Program-made: the position numbers and the translations under genes
Notes under the pieces: model-generated
What the model was told of the DNA's origin: nothing
What the model saw: the letters and a program-made list of their open reading frames with translations, nothing else
Databases searched by the model: none
Origin: Vibrio cortegadensis
GTDB lineage: Bacteria > Pseudomonadota > Gammaproteobacteria > Enterobacterales > Vibrionaceae
Length of the DNA: 64,000 bases
NCBI RefSeq assembly: GCF_024347395.1
Contig: NZ_AP025473.1
Coordinates: 1,302,001-1,366,000 of the forward strand
Reading direction: 5' to 3'
Part shown: positions 37,027 through 45,398 of the stretch, piece after piece
Position numbering within the stretch: the first letter of the stretch is position 1
Layout: each line of letters begins with the position of its first letter

Positions 37027-37195
37027 CGAGTTGAAGCATGACTAGTACTTCTAGGGAACTAAAACAGCTTTACGATTAAGCTTTGGATATTATTGCAGAG
37101 AACCAGAACATTAAAAGAGTAAATTTAATGGATTGTATTTCCTCTTTTCATTTATAGCTCATATTCTGCAATATACTTTGTTTATACACTTTTGT

Positions 37196-38101
37196 TTATG
37201 CACCTTTCGGAGTCGAGTTGAAGTGACGTTTAAATTCTCTACTAAATTGTGATGAACTACTATAACCAACCAACCTAGCAGCTTCATTGACACGCTTTCC
37301 TTCAAATTGGATCAACTCTCGGGCTTTATTCAATCTTACTTTTTTCAAATACTGCAGTGGCGATTCTAAGGTGACAGAACGAAAAGCCTGATGAAAAGCA
37401 GAAATACTCATATTCGCTTCCTCTGCTAGTTCTTGTACCGTCAATGAATCTGAATACTCTTTATGGACTTTACTTAATGCCTTTGCAACTCGTGCGTAAT
37501 GCCCATCATGGTGTGCAAGCTCAAACAACACGTAACCTTCAGAGCTTGTGAGTGCGCGATAAACAATCTCTTCTAACAAAGATTCACCAAGAACTTTGGC
37601 TTCAAGATCGTTATGTAAAGCGAGCATCATGCGTTTGCAACTCTCTAACATGTCGTTTTCCATCCGTACCGATTTCAGGCCGCAGTTCTCTTGCTTACAC
37701 TGCCGCGTATTCTGAAAACCAAGTTCTTCTAGTCTTCGAACGATACGATTGAGGATCTTGGAATCAATGCTGATCGTTAACCCGAGCAGTGATTCTTCAT
37801 CTTGTGGCAAAGCTTCACACTCTAAAGGCATAGGAACGCCTACAACTAGGTAGTCATCAGGTCCATAGGAGACAGGTTGATTGCCTATATGAATATTCTT
37901 ATGCCCTTGCCCCATTACAATGATGCCAGATTGATAGATAAAAGGCTGACGTTGATTCCCTAAACTGCTGCGATAAAAATGAACTCCGGGGATCACCGTT
38001 TCACGAATACCTTCTAAATCATGCCACCCTTTATGATCCACAAAAGATTGCATTAACGCACCTAATTCACTCATACCGTACCTATCGTATATTCTGGTCA
38101 A
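37196..38101 (-). CDS. yqhC: AraC-family regulator, YqhC-like
   Basis: The 301-residue protein has an N-terminal AraC cupin-like sensing domain (IIVMGQGHKNIHIG, DDYLVVGVPMPLECE) and two C-terminal helix-turn-helix units: LTVQELAEEANMSISAFHQAFR, and RVNEAARLVGYSSSSQFSREFKR. Both halves line up with E. coli YqhC, which activates yqhD in response to aldehydes. It is divergent from a YqhD-like gene 176 bp away, the same arrangement as in E. coli, so it very likely controls that gene. Cys162 and Cys167-type residues (QCKQENCG) near the middle could contribute to electrophile sensing; that is inference. Confidence 0.85.
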   Translation of the reverse strand: MTRIYDRYGMSELGALMQSFVDHKGWHDLEGIRETVIPGVHFYRSSLGNQRQPFIYQSGIIVMGQGHKNIHIGNQPVSYGPDDYLVVGVPMPLECEALPQDEESLLGLTISIDSKILNRIVRRLEELGFQNTRQCKQENCGLKSVRMENDMLESCKRMMLALHNDLEAKVLGESLLEEIVYRALTSSEGYVLFELAHHDGHYARVAKALSKVHKEYSDSLTVQELAEEANMSISAFHQAFRSVTLESPLQYLKKVRLNKARELIQFEGKRVNEAARLVGYSSSSQFSREFKRHFNSTPKGA

Positions 38102-38277
38102 CTACAGACACAGATTACGACAATTATAGAAATAGGCAACAAAATTGGATGAATTAGCCTTTTTTAGCCATCAATGCCGTACTATTATGCACAGTATAAA
38201 GTCGTGTTGGATAAATACGACATAAGAATAAGCCTGAGTTATAACAAACTCACGAATAAACACTTGAGGTCACAGCA

Positions 38278-39426
38278 ATGAAATTCTCTTATGTAAACCC
38301 TACTCTTATCCATTTTGGTCAAGGTCAAATCGAAGCAGTTAAATCTGCCATTCCACAAGACCAAAAAGTTCTCGTGATTTATGGCGGCGGTTCAATCAAA
38401 AAGAACGGTGTATACGATCAAGTAACTGAAGCTTTAGAAGGTCACTCATGGGTTGAATTTTCAGGTGTTGAACCTAACCCAACAAAAGAAACACTAGATA
38501 AAGCCGTTGCTATCGTTAAAGAGCAAGCGATTGATTACATCCTTGCTGTTGGTGGTGGTTCTGTTATTGATGGTTCTAAATATGTTGCCGCTGCCGCGAA
38601 GTACGCTGGTGAAGGCTGGGACATTCTTGAAGGCAAACATAAGGTAACTGAAGCGACTCCTATTGGCGCAATTTTAACTTTGCCTGCAACAGGTTCTGAA
38701 TCAAACATGGGTGCAGTAATTACTCGTGCAGCGACTCAAGACAAGTTGGCATTCATGGCTCCGGCGGTTCAACCAAAATTTGCCGTTATGGACCCAGATG
38801 TAATGAAAACACTACCAGAGCGTCAGTTAGTTAATGGTATTGTTGATGCTTGGGTTCACGTTTGTGAGCAATACATTACTCGCCCAACAGGTGCGATGGT
38901 TCAAGATGGCTACGCAGAAACGCTACTTCGTTCATTAAAAACTCTTGGCGAACAGTATGCTGAGCGTGATAACGACATGTGGCGTGCAAACCTTATGTGG
39001 TCAGCAAACCAAGCTCTAAATGGTTTAATTGGAACTGGTGTTCCCCAAGACTGGGCAACACATATGATTGGCCACGAGCTGACTGCTCTTTGGAAAGTCG
39101 ATCACGCACGTTCACTGGCTATTGTTCAACCTGCGTTGCTACGCAATCAAATTGAAGCAAAACGCGGAAATCTTGAGCAAATGGGTAAAAACGTCTTTGG
39201 TCTTGAAGCTAGTGATGATCTAGCTGAGCGTACAATTGTTGAGATTGAAGCTTTCTACCATAGCCTAGAAGTTCCAACAAAATTAACCGATCACGGCGAT
39301 GATAAAGCATCAGCAATCGAAGCGGTTGTTAGCCAACTTGAATCTCACGGTTACTTACAACTTGGTGAAAACCAAGCCATTACGTTAGAACGTACACGTG
39401 AAATTCTAAACGAAGCGGTTCTGTAG
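38278..39426 (+). CDS. yqhD: Iron-containing alcohol dehydrogenase / aldehyde reductase, YqhD-like
   Basis: The 382-residue group III metal-dependent dehydrogenase has GGGSIKKNG and the nucleotide-binding GGGSVIDGSKY in the N-terminal half. The metal-binding region follows: Asp in NGIVDAWVHVCEQY, HMIGHELTALW and DHARSLAIVQP supply the His ligands. GxGS with no acidic residue afterward suits NADPH. E. coli YqhD (387 residues) reduces short toxic aldehydes such as methylglyoxal-derived and lipid aldehydes. GAGGTCA precedes the ATG. A strong terminator follows. Regulated by the divergent YqhC-like gene. Confidence 0.9.
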   Translation: MKFSYVNPTLIHFGQGQIEAVKSAIPQDQKVLVIYGGGSIKKNGVYDQVTEALEGHSWVEFSGVEPNPTKETLDKAVAIVKEQAIDYILAVGGGSVIDGSKYVAAAAKYAGEGWDILEGKHKVTEATPIGAILTLPATGSESNMGAVITRAATQDKLAFMAPAVQPKFAVMDPDVMKTLPERQLVNGIVDAWVHVCEQYITRPTGAMVQDGYAETLLRSLKTLGEQYAERDNDMWRANLMWSANQALNGLIGTGVPQDWATHMIGHELTALWKVDHARSLAIVQPALLRNQIEAKRGNLEQMGKNVFGLEASDDLAERTIVEIEAFYHSLEVPTKLTDHGDDKASAIEAVVSQLESHGYLQLGENQAITLERTREILNEAVL

Positions 39427-39500
39427 TTATTCACATCTATACGAATATCTTTAAACAGAGCAATGTGTAAACAACGTTTAGTTTAAATTGATTATTACTT

Positions 39501-39532
39501 AAATCGACGAGATAACACTCGTCGATTTTTTT
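39501..39532 (+). terminator. Terminator after the yqhD-like gene
   Basis: AAATCGACGAG / CTCGTCGATTT stem (11 bp) with a 6-nt loop followed by a T-rich tail, 74 bp after the stop. Confidence 0.9.
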
Positions 39533-39694
39533 ATTTTCGAAATTCTCATCTGATTTACTCAATCTAACGTCGACATTGATAGAAGCACTTTAATAACACT
39601 ATCAATAACTTATTTCAGACTATATACAGATTTCCAAGTGCAAATACCTAATGATATTGTTAAGGTATAACCATAAGTCTCAAAATAAGTGACC

Positions 39695-40432
39695 ATGCAA
39701 ATAAAATCAGAAGATATGGTTGAATTTACTCAACTTAATAAGTGGTTTGGCGATTTTCAAGCGTTAAAGTCGATAGACTTCAAGGTTAAGAAAGGTGAAA
39801 TTGTCGTCATTTGCGGCCCATCAGGCTCAGGAAAATCCACACTAATACGTTGCATCAATCAATTAGAGTCTTATGACTCTGGTGAGTTGATGGTTTTATC
39901 TCATCCAGCTGGCTCTAAAGCGATTAAACCCGGTCAAATCGGCATGGTTTTCCAACACTTCCATCTTTTTCCTCACTTGACTGTTCTCGAAAACCTCACG
40001 TTAGCACCAATGCGAACTCTAAATTTAAGCAAGCAAGGCGCAACAGAGTTAGCTATGGGCTTTCTTAATCGTGTGCACATTGCTGAACAAGCCGATAAAT
40101 ATCCTGCCCAGCTGTCTGGTGGTCAACAGCAAAGGGTCGCCATCGCACGTTCATTATGCATGAAACCAGACCTCTTACTTTTTGATGAACCCACTTCAGC
40201 TCTCGATCCTGAAATGATCAATGAAGTCCTTGATGTGATGGTTGAGTTGGCAAAAGAGGGAATCACAATGATCTGTGTAACTCATGAAATGGGTTTCGCA
40301 AGACAAGTTGCTGACAAAGTCGTATTTATGGATCAAGGTGAAATATTAGAGACCGCACCACCGGAAGCGCTTTTCTCTTCACCACAGCATCCGAGGACTC
40401 AAGCTTTCTTAACTCAAATATTAAGCTATTAG
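39695..40432 (+). CDS. Polar amino-acid ABC transporter, ATP-binding protein
   Basis: The protein of about 245 residues has Walker A GPSGSGKST, Q-loop FQHFHLFPHLT, signature LSGGQQQR, Walker B LLLFDEPTSALDPE and switch His in VTHEMGFA. It is a GlnQ/HisP-type ATPase. The frame starts with GTG at 39689; ATG at 39695 is more likely, and another ATG lies at 39716. It is the first gene of a four-gene transporter operon (ATPase, permease, binding protein, permease). Confidence 0.9.
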   Translation: MQIKSEDMVEFTQLNKWFGDFQALKSIDFKVKKGEIVVICGPSGSGKSTLIRCINQLESYDSGELMVLSHPAGSKAIKPGQIGMVFQHFHLFPHLTVLENLTLAPMRTLNLSKQGATELAMGFLNRVHIAEQADKYPAQLSGGQQQRVAIARSLCMKPDLLLFDEPTSALDPEMINEVLDVMVELAKEGITMICVTHEMGFARQVADKVVFMDQGEILETAPPEALFSSPQHPRTQAFLTQILSY

Positions 40433-40448
40433 CGGTAACGGAAAACTG

Positions 40449-41246
40449 ATGGTTAAACGTATCTTAGCTCCCGTACTTTCGGCTTTACTGCAAATCACTT
40501 TGCTCATTATCGGCATGATGTGGTTACTTGATTCTGGCGCAGAAGCAATGGGTTACCAATGGCAGTGGCAGCGAATACCTGATTACCTTTTCTATTTTGA
40601 AGATGGCGAATGGTGGCCAGCAGAATTAATGGAAGGTTTGCTAGTTACACTAAAAATATCAGGGCTTAGCTTAATCGCAACACTGGTTATAGGCATGACT
40701 GCTGCCCTATTACGTTTATCTGATTCCATTGTAGGCCGCTGTTTAGCAAAAAGTTACATTGAATTAATACGTAATACTCCTCTGCTTGTGCAAATCTACT
40801 TGCTGTACTTTGTCTTTGGACCAGTCATCGGGCTCGACCGATTCTCTACCGCCATTCTCGCTCTAGCGCTATTTCAAGGCGCTTATACCGCAGAGGTATT
40901 CAGGGCCGGATTAAACAGTATCCCTCAAGGTCAATTTGAAGCCGCACACTCTCTCGGCTTATCAAAATTATCAACCTACAGGGATATTATCTTACCGCAA
41001 ATGTTGCAAAAGACACTTCCGCCACTGACGAATGAAGTAGTTTCTCTGGTCAAGAATTCGTCTATCGTCAGCGTCATGGCTATTTTCGATCTCACCACCG
41101 AGGCAAGAAATATCGTATCTGAAACAGCACTCCCCTTTGAAATTTGGTTTACTGTTGCTGCAATCTATCTTTTACTGACTTTATCACTATCTGGCATTTC
41201 AGCGTGGTTCGAGCATCGACTCGGGGCAAACTGGCGTAGCTCGTAA
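40449..41246 (+). CDS. Polar amino-acid ABC transporter, permease 1
   Basis: The 265-residue inner-membrane protein of the HisMQ family has about five TM helices and the coupling-loop signature EAAHSLGLSKLSTYRDIILPQ. Family blocks YIELIRNTPLLVQIYLLYF and LALFQGAYTAEVFRAGLNSIP are complete. The gene starts 16 bp after the ATPase gene. Confidence 0.9.
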   Translation: MVKRILAPVLSALLQITLLIIGMMWLLDSGAEAMGYQWQWQRIPDYLFYFEDGEWWPAELMEGLLVTLKISGLSLIATLVIGMTAALLRLSDSIVGRCLAKSYIELIRNTPLLVQIYLLYFVFGPVIGLDRFSTAILALALFQGAYTAEVFRAGLNSIPQGQFEAAHSLGLSKLSTYRDIILPQMLQKTLPPLTNEVVSLVKNSSIVSVMAIFDLTTEARNIVSETALPFEIWFTVAAIYLLLTLSLSGISAWFEHRLGANWRSS

Positions 41247-41271
41247 TTGACAAGAAAAAGGAACTCTCAGC

Positions 41272-42099
41272 ATGAAGCTATTTAAAACTGCTATTACAAC
41301 GCTTTTAGGATTGGCCATTAGCCTACCCACACTCGCCCAAAACAGCGGGACTCCCGATACAACACCTAACCTTGATAAAATCAATCAACGAGGAACGCTG
41401 CGTGTCGGTATGTCGACGTTTGTTCCTTGGGCAATGCGTAATAAACAAGGTGAATTGATTGGGTTTGAAATCGACGTAGCCAAAAGGCTTGCAAAAGATT
41501 CAGGCTGGAAAGTAGAGTTTGTGCCGACATCGTGGGATGGGATCATACCTGCACTGTTAGCTAAAAAGTTTGATGTGATCATTGGTGGTATGTCGATCAC
41601 CAGTGAGCGTGAAAAAAGCGTGCTCTTCTCTACCCCCTATTCCCACTCCGGTGTTCAACTTACGGCAAACAAAGAACTTGCAGATGGTTTTAGTCACTTT
41701 GATGATTTCAACTCTCGCCGCGTAAAAATCGCAGCTCGTCGCGGTGCTTTTACGGTTCAAGTAGCACGAGAAACTTTCCCTAAAGCAAAAATACTTCAAT
41801 TTGATGACGATGCTCAAGCATTCCAAGAAGTGCTGAATGGTAATGCGCATGCGGTGATTGCCTCTAGTCCAAAACCTGAGCACGAGACAATTAAACATTC
41901 TAACACCTTGTTCCTGCCATTTACTGAACGCTTATCAAAAGGTAATGAAGCCTTTGCGGTACGCCTAGGAGAAGACGATAAAAAAGCGTTCTTTAACCAA
42001 TGGATTCAAGCACGAACAGAAGATGGATGGTTAAGCGAGCGCTACGAATATTGGTTCTCAACGCTGGATTGGCAAAACCAGATTGCTCAAAAACAGTAA
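41272..42099 (+). CDS. Polar amino-acid ABC transporter, periplasmic binding protein
   Basis: The 275-residue family 3 solute-binding protein has a Sec signal peptide (cleavage near LA-QNSG, residue 22). The family opening GTLRVGMSTFVPWAMRNKQ, ELIGFEIDVAKRLAKDSG and FDVIIGGMSITSEREKSVLFSTPY are seen. The Arg in the ITSERE segment and the following Asp/Glu residues make the alpha-amino and carboxylate pocket. The exact amino acid cannot be told. A 93-bp gap with an AAGGTAG ribosome site separates it from the second permease. Confidence 0.9.
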   Translation: MKLFKTAITTLLGLAISLPTLAQNSGTPDTTPNLDKINQRGTLRVGMSTFVPWAMRNKQGELIGFEIDVAKRLAKDSGWKVEFVPTSWDGIIPALLAKKFDVIIGGMSITSEREKSVLFSTPYSHSGVQLTANKELADGFSHFDDFNSRRVKIAARRGAFTVQVARETFPKAKILQFDDDAQAFQEVLNGNAHAVIASSPKPEHETIKHSNTLFLPFTERLSKGNEAFAVRLGEDDKKAFFNQWIQARTEDGWLSERYEYWFSTLDWQNQIAQKQ

Positions 42100-42192
42100 C
42101 CGCGAAAATAAATATTTTGCGTCTCTAAAAGATAACATCAAGCGAATTACGCTTATTTAATTATCCAAGACAATGAAAGATAAGGTAGCCCA

Positions 42193-43131
42193 GTGACAAA
42201 TTCGAATGAGCTAAAATTACAGAGCTCTTCTAAAACTCATCAACGTCATATCAATAGAACTTCATTTTTGAAGATCAATAAACTTGACGCTATGTTACTG
42301 GCTATCTTAGCTTTATTTATCGTATGGATATATTACCGCTCATCTGCAGGTGTTAATTACCATTGGCGTTGGGCCGAAACCTTTGAACTACTAACTACCT
42401 CAAGGGCCGACGGAAGCCTTCCCTATTTCTTCCAAGGGTTACTCTCCACACTTCGCCTTACCATTTGGGGGATGGTGCTGGCCTTGCTATTCGGCACGCT
42501 CTTAGGTTTAGCTCGCCACTCAAGCTCTGTCATATTTAATGCACCAGCAACAGCATTCATTCAATTGGTGAGAAATATTCCACCCTTGGTTTTTGTCTTT
42601 ATTTTCTATTTCTTTATCTCAAACCAACTCATTCCGTTATTAGGATTAGAAGCCTTATTAAGAGAGCATGATGGGAACATTAACCTGTTACAAGCCACTC
42701 TATTTGGCCCCAGTTATTTGTGGGAGAACCTTATCTCAGGTGTGCTTTGTGTTGGTTTGCTCTCATCCGCTTACATCGGAGAAATTGTTCGGGCGGGCTT
42801 ACAAAATGTTCCAAAAGGGCAATGGGAAGCGGCAGAAACACTCGGGTTATCACGATGGTCTAAGTACCGAGATGTTATCGCACCACAAGTTATTACCACC
42901 ATTACACCACCGCTTGCTGGACAGACGATTTCATTAATTAAAGACAGTTCGATTGTGGCACTGATTTCGATTCAAGAGCTTACCTTTGTCGGTACTGAAA
43001 TGGCCAACTCATCGGGGTTAATTTTTGAAATTTGGCTCATTGTGGGGCTTGCGTATTTTATTTTGTGCTTCTCACTTTCTCTTATTTTTAGCCGAATAGA
43101 GAAAAAGAGTCAGCGCTACTTACAGCGGTAA
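42193..43131 (+). CDS. Polar amino-acid ABC transporter, permease 2
   Basis: The 312-residue HisMQ-family permease has a longer N-terminal region than permease 1, with an extra hydrophobic segment at about 35-52. FIQLVRNIPPLVFVFIFYFFI, GLLSSAYIGEIVRAGLQNVP and EAAETLGLSRWSKYRDVIAPQ are typical. The start is GTG at 42193, supported by AAGGTAG seven bases upstream. Two dissimilar permeases make a heterodimeric channel. The transporter is followed by a long hairpin. Confidence 0.88.
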   Translation: MTNSNELKLQSSSKTHQRHINRTSFLKINKLDAMLLAILALFIVWIYYRSSAGVNYHWRWAETFELLTTSRADGSLPYFFQGLLSTLRLTIWGMVLALLFGTLLGLARHSSSVIFNAPATAFIQLVRNIPPLVFVFIFYFFISNQLIPLLGLEALLREHDGNINLLQATLFGPSYLWENLISGVLCVGLLSSAYIGEIVRAGLQNVPKGQWEAAETLGLSRWSKYRDVIAPQVITTITPPLAGQTISLIKDSSIVALISIQELTFVGTEMANSSGLIFEIWLIVGLAYFILCFSLSLIFSRIEKKSQRYLQR

Positions 43132-43150
43132 CGATCGATTCAATGATCAG

Positions 43151-43198
43151 CACCAATGGCTAACTAATATCCCTAAGGAATTGAATTAACCATTGGTG
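43151..43198. terminator. Bidirectional hairpin between permease 2 and pip
   Basis: CACCAATGG-TAA / TTA-CCATTGGTG stem (about 12 bp) with a 22-nt loop, midway between convergent genes and 15-20 bp from each stop. No long T run. Confidence 0.5.
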
Positions 43199-43215
43199 TT
43201 TCGCACTATTGCGCT

Positions 43216-44523
43216 TTACTTGGGTAAATTGGCAATGCTATTAGCGATACCCACTAAGCGATCAAATATGCGTTCACCATCGACACCAATGCCGTTATGC
43301 TCATATTCATTGGTGATCCAAACCTTCGCATTAGGTATTTTCGCCAAAGTTTCGCGGCTATAATCTAACTCAACATACATATCATCGGCATACACGGCAC
43401 AAGCCACTGGCACTGGCACTGGCACTGTATTTTTCGCCAAGACTTCCGCATCATAAAGTTGAGGCCAATCTTTCTTCGCCGCTAATAACTCTGCCGCAGC
43501 CTGCAAGTGAGTTAAAGTAGACAACTGTTCAAACATCCACGGGTAAACCATTTCTCCTGTAAAGCAGAAAGGTTTATCTTCTGAATAGCTGAACTCTATG
43601 AACTCATCACGCACACGATGTGCTGACCAATTTGATGAAGAACTCTGACAGTAGATGGATTCGTGCAGAATCGCATAGATTGGGTTGGTTAAATAGCCTT
43701 GCTCTTGCTGCATTTGATTCAAAAAGCTATAGCTCAATTCTTGTTTTCCATCGACTTCAACAAACGCAGACTCTAGCGTGTAATACATAGGCAAGTTCGC
43801 CCCACTGCGCCCCAAATTAATTCCGATAAGCTGGAACTGTTCGACAGTAAACGGCTGACCATTTGGCAACCTAACATCGTTCGCAAACAGGTAATTAGCG
43901 ATTTGCTTACACAGTGTTTGAGCTTCAGGGAACTGAGCAAAGAAAGCTTGGTTTTTATCAAGTACCCGCTGATAAGTTGCACGATATACTTCATCAGCAT
44001 GACGAGTAATTGATGGGATCCCACCTGTAACGTAACAACGTAGCAGACTTTGTGGAAATAGAGATAAATAGGTCAGCGTACAGAACCCACCAAAACTTTG
44101 GCCAAGGGTCGCCCATTGTTTAACACCTAGCTGTTCACGAATCGCTTCAGCGTCACGCACAATATTATCGGCACGGAAGTGAGTTAAATACTCAGCTTGT
44201 TGAGCGGGTGTTTTGTGCGCAAGAGTTTGGTGACTGATAATCGTACTATTGCCCGTTCCTCGTTGATCCAACAGCAGTACGCGATAATCTTGAAGTGCGC
44301 GTTTCAACCAACCTGATTCACCGTTAGGGCGCGGTGAAGGAAAACCGGGGCCACCTTGGAAATAAACTAGCCACGGCAGTTCATGGTTATTCTCATGACT
44401 TAACTTCACCACCTCTCTTGCGAAGACTTTAACCTGCTCTCCTTGAGGTTGTGAGTAATTAAGGGGTAAATCAAAATGATGCTGGCGATATAAGATTTGG
44501 CCATCGATGAACTGCTTCTGCAC
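43216..44523 (-). CDS. pip: Proline iminopeptidase (prolyl aminopeptidase, S33 family)
   Basis: The 435-residue alpha/beta hydrolase of the long, Aeromonas-type proline iminopeptidase group has an oxyanion block QGGPGFPSPRP, LLLDQRGTGNS and the nucleophile elbow GQSFGGF (Ser). The catalytic Asp lies in the YADDMYVE region and His in NEYEHNG. It removes N-terminal proline from peptides and has no signal peptide. A 6-bp repeat expands the conserved segment before ACAVYADD to VPVPVPV. This is an in-frame change that should not break the enzyme. It is convergent with the amino-acid transporter. Confidence 0.9.
   Translation of the reverse strand: MQKQFIDGQILYRQHHFDLPLNYSQPQGEQVKVFAREVVKLSHENNHELPWLVYFQGGPGFPSPRPNGESGWLKRALQDYRVLLLDQRGTGNSTIISHQTLAHKTPAQQAEYLTHFRADNIVRDAEAIREQLGVKQWATLGQSFGGFCTLTYLSLFPQSLLRCYVTGGIPSITRHADEVYRATYQRVLDKNQAFFAQFPEAQTLCKQIANYLFANDVRLPNGQPFTVEQFQLIGINLGRSGANLPMYYTLESAFVEVDGKQELSYSFLNQMQQEQGYLTNPIYAILHESIYCQSSSSNWSAHRVRDEFIEFSYSEDKPFCFTGEMVYPWMFEQLSTLTHLQAAAELLAAKKDWPQLYDAEVLAKNTVPVPVPVACAVYADDMYVELDYSRETLAKIPNAKVWITNEYEHNGIGVDGERIFDRLVGIANSIANLPK
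43405..43427. repeat. In-frame hexanucleotide repeat (CACTGG)3.8 within pip
   Basis: Three perfect CACTGG units plus CACTG, encoding alternating Val-Pro on the minus strand. The related Aeromonas sobria protein, as I recall it, has only one Val-Pro pair here, so two units (four residues) look added. Unit length is a multiple of three, so slippage alters length without a frameshift. Confidence 0.9.
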
Positions 44524-44626
44524 TGTACTTCCCTCACGGTAATCAAGAGTCGTTACTCTAGCAGTAACCTTGACAAATCACAGTAATAAAGCCGCTTAAA
44601 TCAACGAATTGTGCAGGAAATAAAAC

Positions 44627-44681
44627 AAAAGGCTTTAACTCTCCATCATTGCGTTATGACGAGAAGTTAAAGCCTTCTTTT
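44627..44681 (-). terminator. Terminator downstream of the S4-domain gene
   Basis: AAGGCTTTAACT / AGTTAAAGCCTT stem (12 bp) with a long, partly self-complementary loop. On the minus strand it ends with TTTTGTTTT. It lies about 30 bp beyond the S4 gene and before pip, so it separates the two minus-strand genes. Confidence 0.7.
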
Positions 44682-44707
44682 AGACCTAAGATTTTTACTT
44701 GAGTATC

Positions 44708-45214
44708 TTAGAAGAAATCTATGGAGTGACGACCGCTGTTCGCATCACGCTCAACATTCGATTTATCTTGTTTCGCGGGTTTGCTCGGCTTCGCTTTCTT
44801 TCCTTTCGGCTGAGCCGCTTTTTCCGCTTTCTTCTTCTCTTTTCTTGCGGCGCGCTCTGCTTTTTTCGCTACTTCTTCTTTTTCAGCTTGTTGCTTCTTC
44901 GCTAATTTTGCTGCTTTTTCGTCCGCTTCTTCCATTACTGGCGCATCACAAACCACAACATAATATTCTTGGTTGAATTCAAAGAAGTCACCATCGTACA
45001 TTTTACGACGTTTGCGCGTTTCAAGTTCACCATTAACCGCAACATAACCTTCAGAAATAATATGTTTCGCTTCGCCGCCGCCACCAACTAAATTGGCAAT
45101 TTTAAACACTTTATATAATTCAATAGGTTGGCTTGAAACATCGATGCCAATCGCTTCAATTTCTATCTCTTCACCTTCTTGGTGAAACTCTTCTTCGTAC
45201 TGTTCTTGGTCCAT
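44708..45214 (-). CDS. S4-domain RNA-binding protein (YbcJ-like) with long charged tail
   Basis: The 168-residue protein has an acidic N terminus, then an S4 RNA-binding domain (about 28-90: IELYKVFKIANLVGGGGEAKHIISEG, then VNGELETRKRRKMYDGD). This lines up with E. coli YbcJ, a 70-residue S4 protein. The last 70 residues are an Ala/Lys/Glu-rich, probably helical or disordered tail. I prefer ATG at 45214, which has AGAGGT upstream, over the frame start at 45229. It is likely cytoplasmic and may bind rRNA or tRNA; the function of the family is unknown. Confidence 0.8.
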   Translation of the reverse strand: MDQEQYEEEFHQEGEEIEIEAIGIDVSSQPIELYKVFKIANLVGGGGEAKHIISEGYVAVNGELETRKRRKMYDGDFFEFNQEYYVVVCDAPVMEEADEKAAKLAKKQQAEKEEVAKKAERAARKEKKKAEKAAQPKGKKAKPSKPAKQDKSNVERDANSGRHSIDFF

Positions 45215-45398
45215 GGTGACCTCTGTCATAAAACTTTGCAGGCAGTGTAATGCTAAACGCGAGAAATGACCACTTATCCACTATGGTTTGCTCTAGTAAA
45301 GCCAAACAAACTTAAAACGCCGCTTAAAACTTAATGAAAAAATATTGAAACCGCCAGCAATCATCGATTCATGGCCGTTTTCACTCTTAGTATCAAGC

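Noticed and set aside
44708..44905. Plus-strand ORF rich in Phe, Arg and Leu
   Set aside because: It is the antisense of the Lys/Ala-rich tail of the S4-domain gene.
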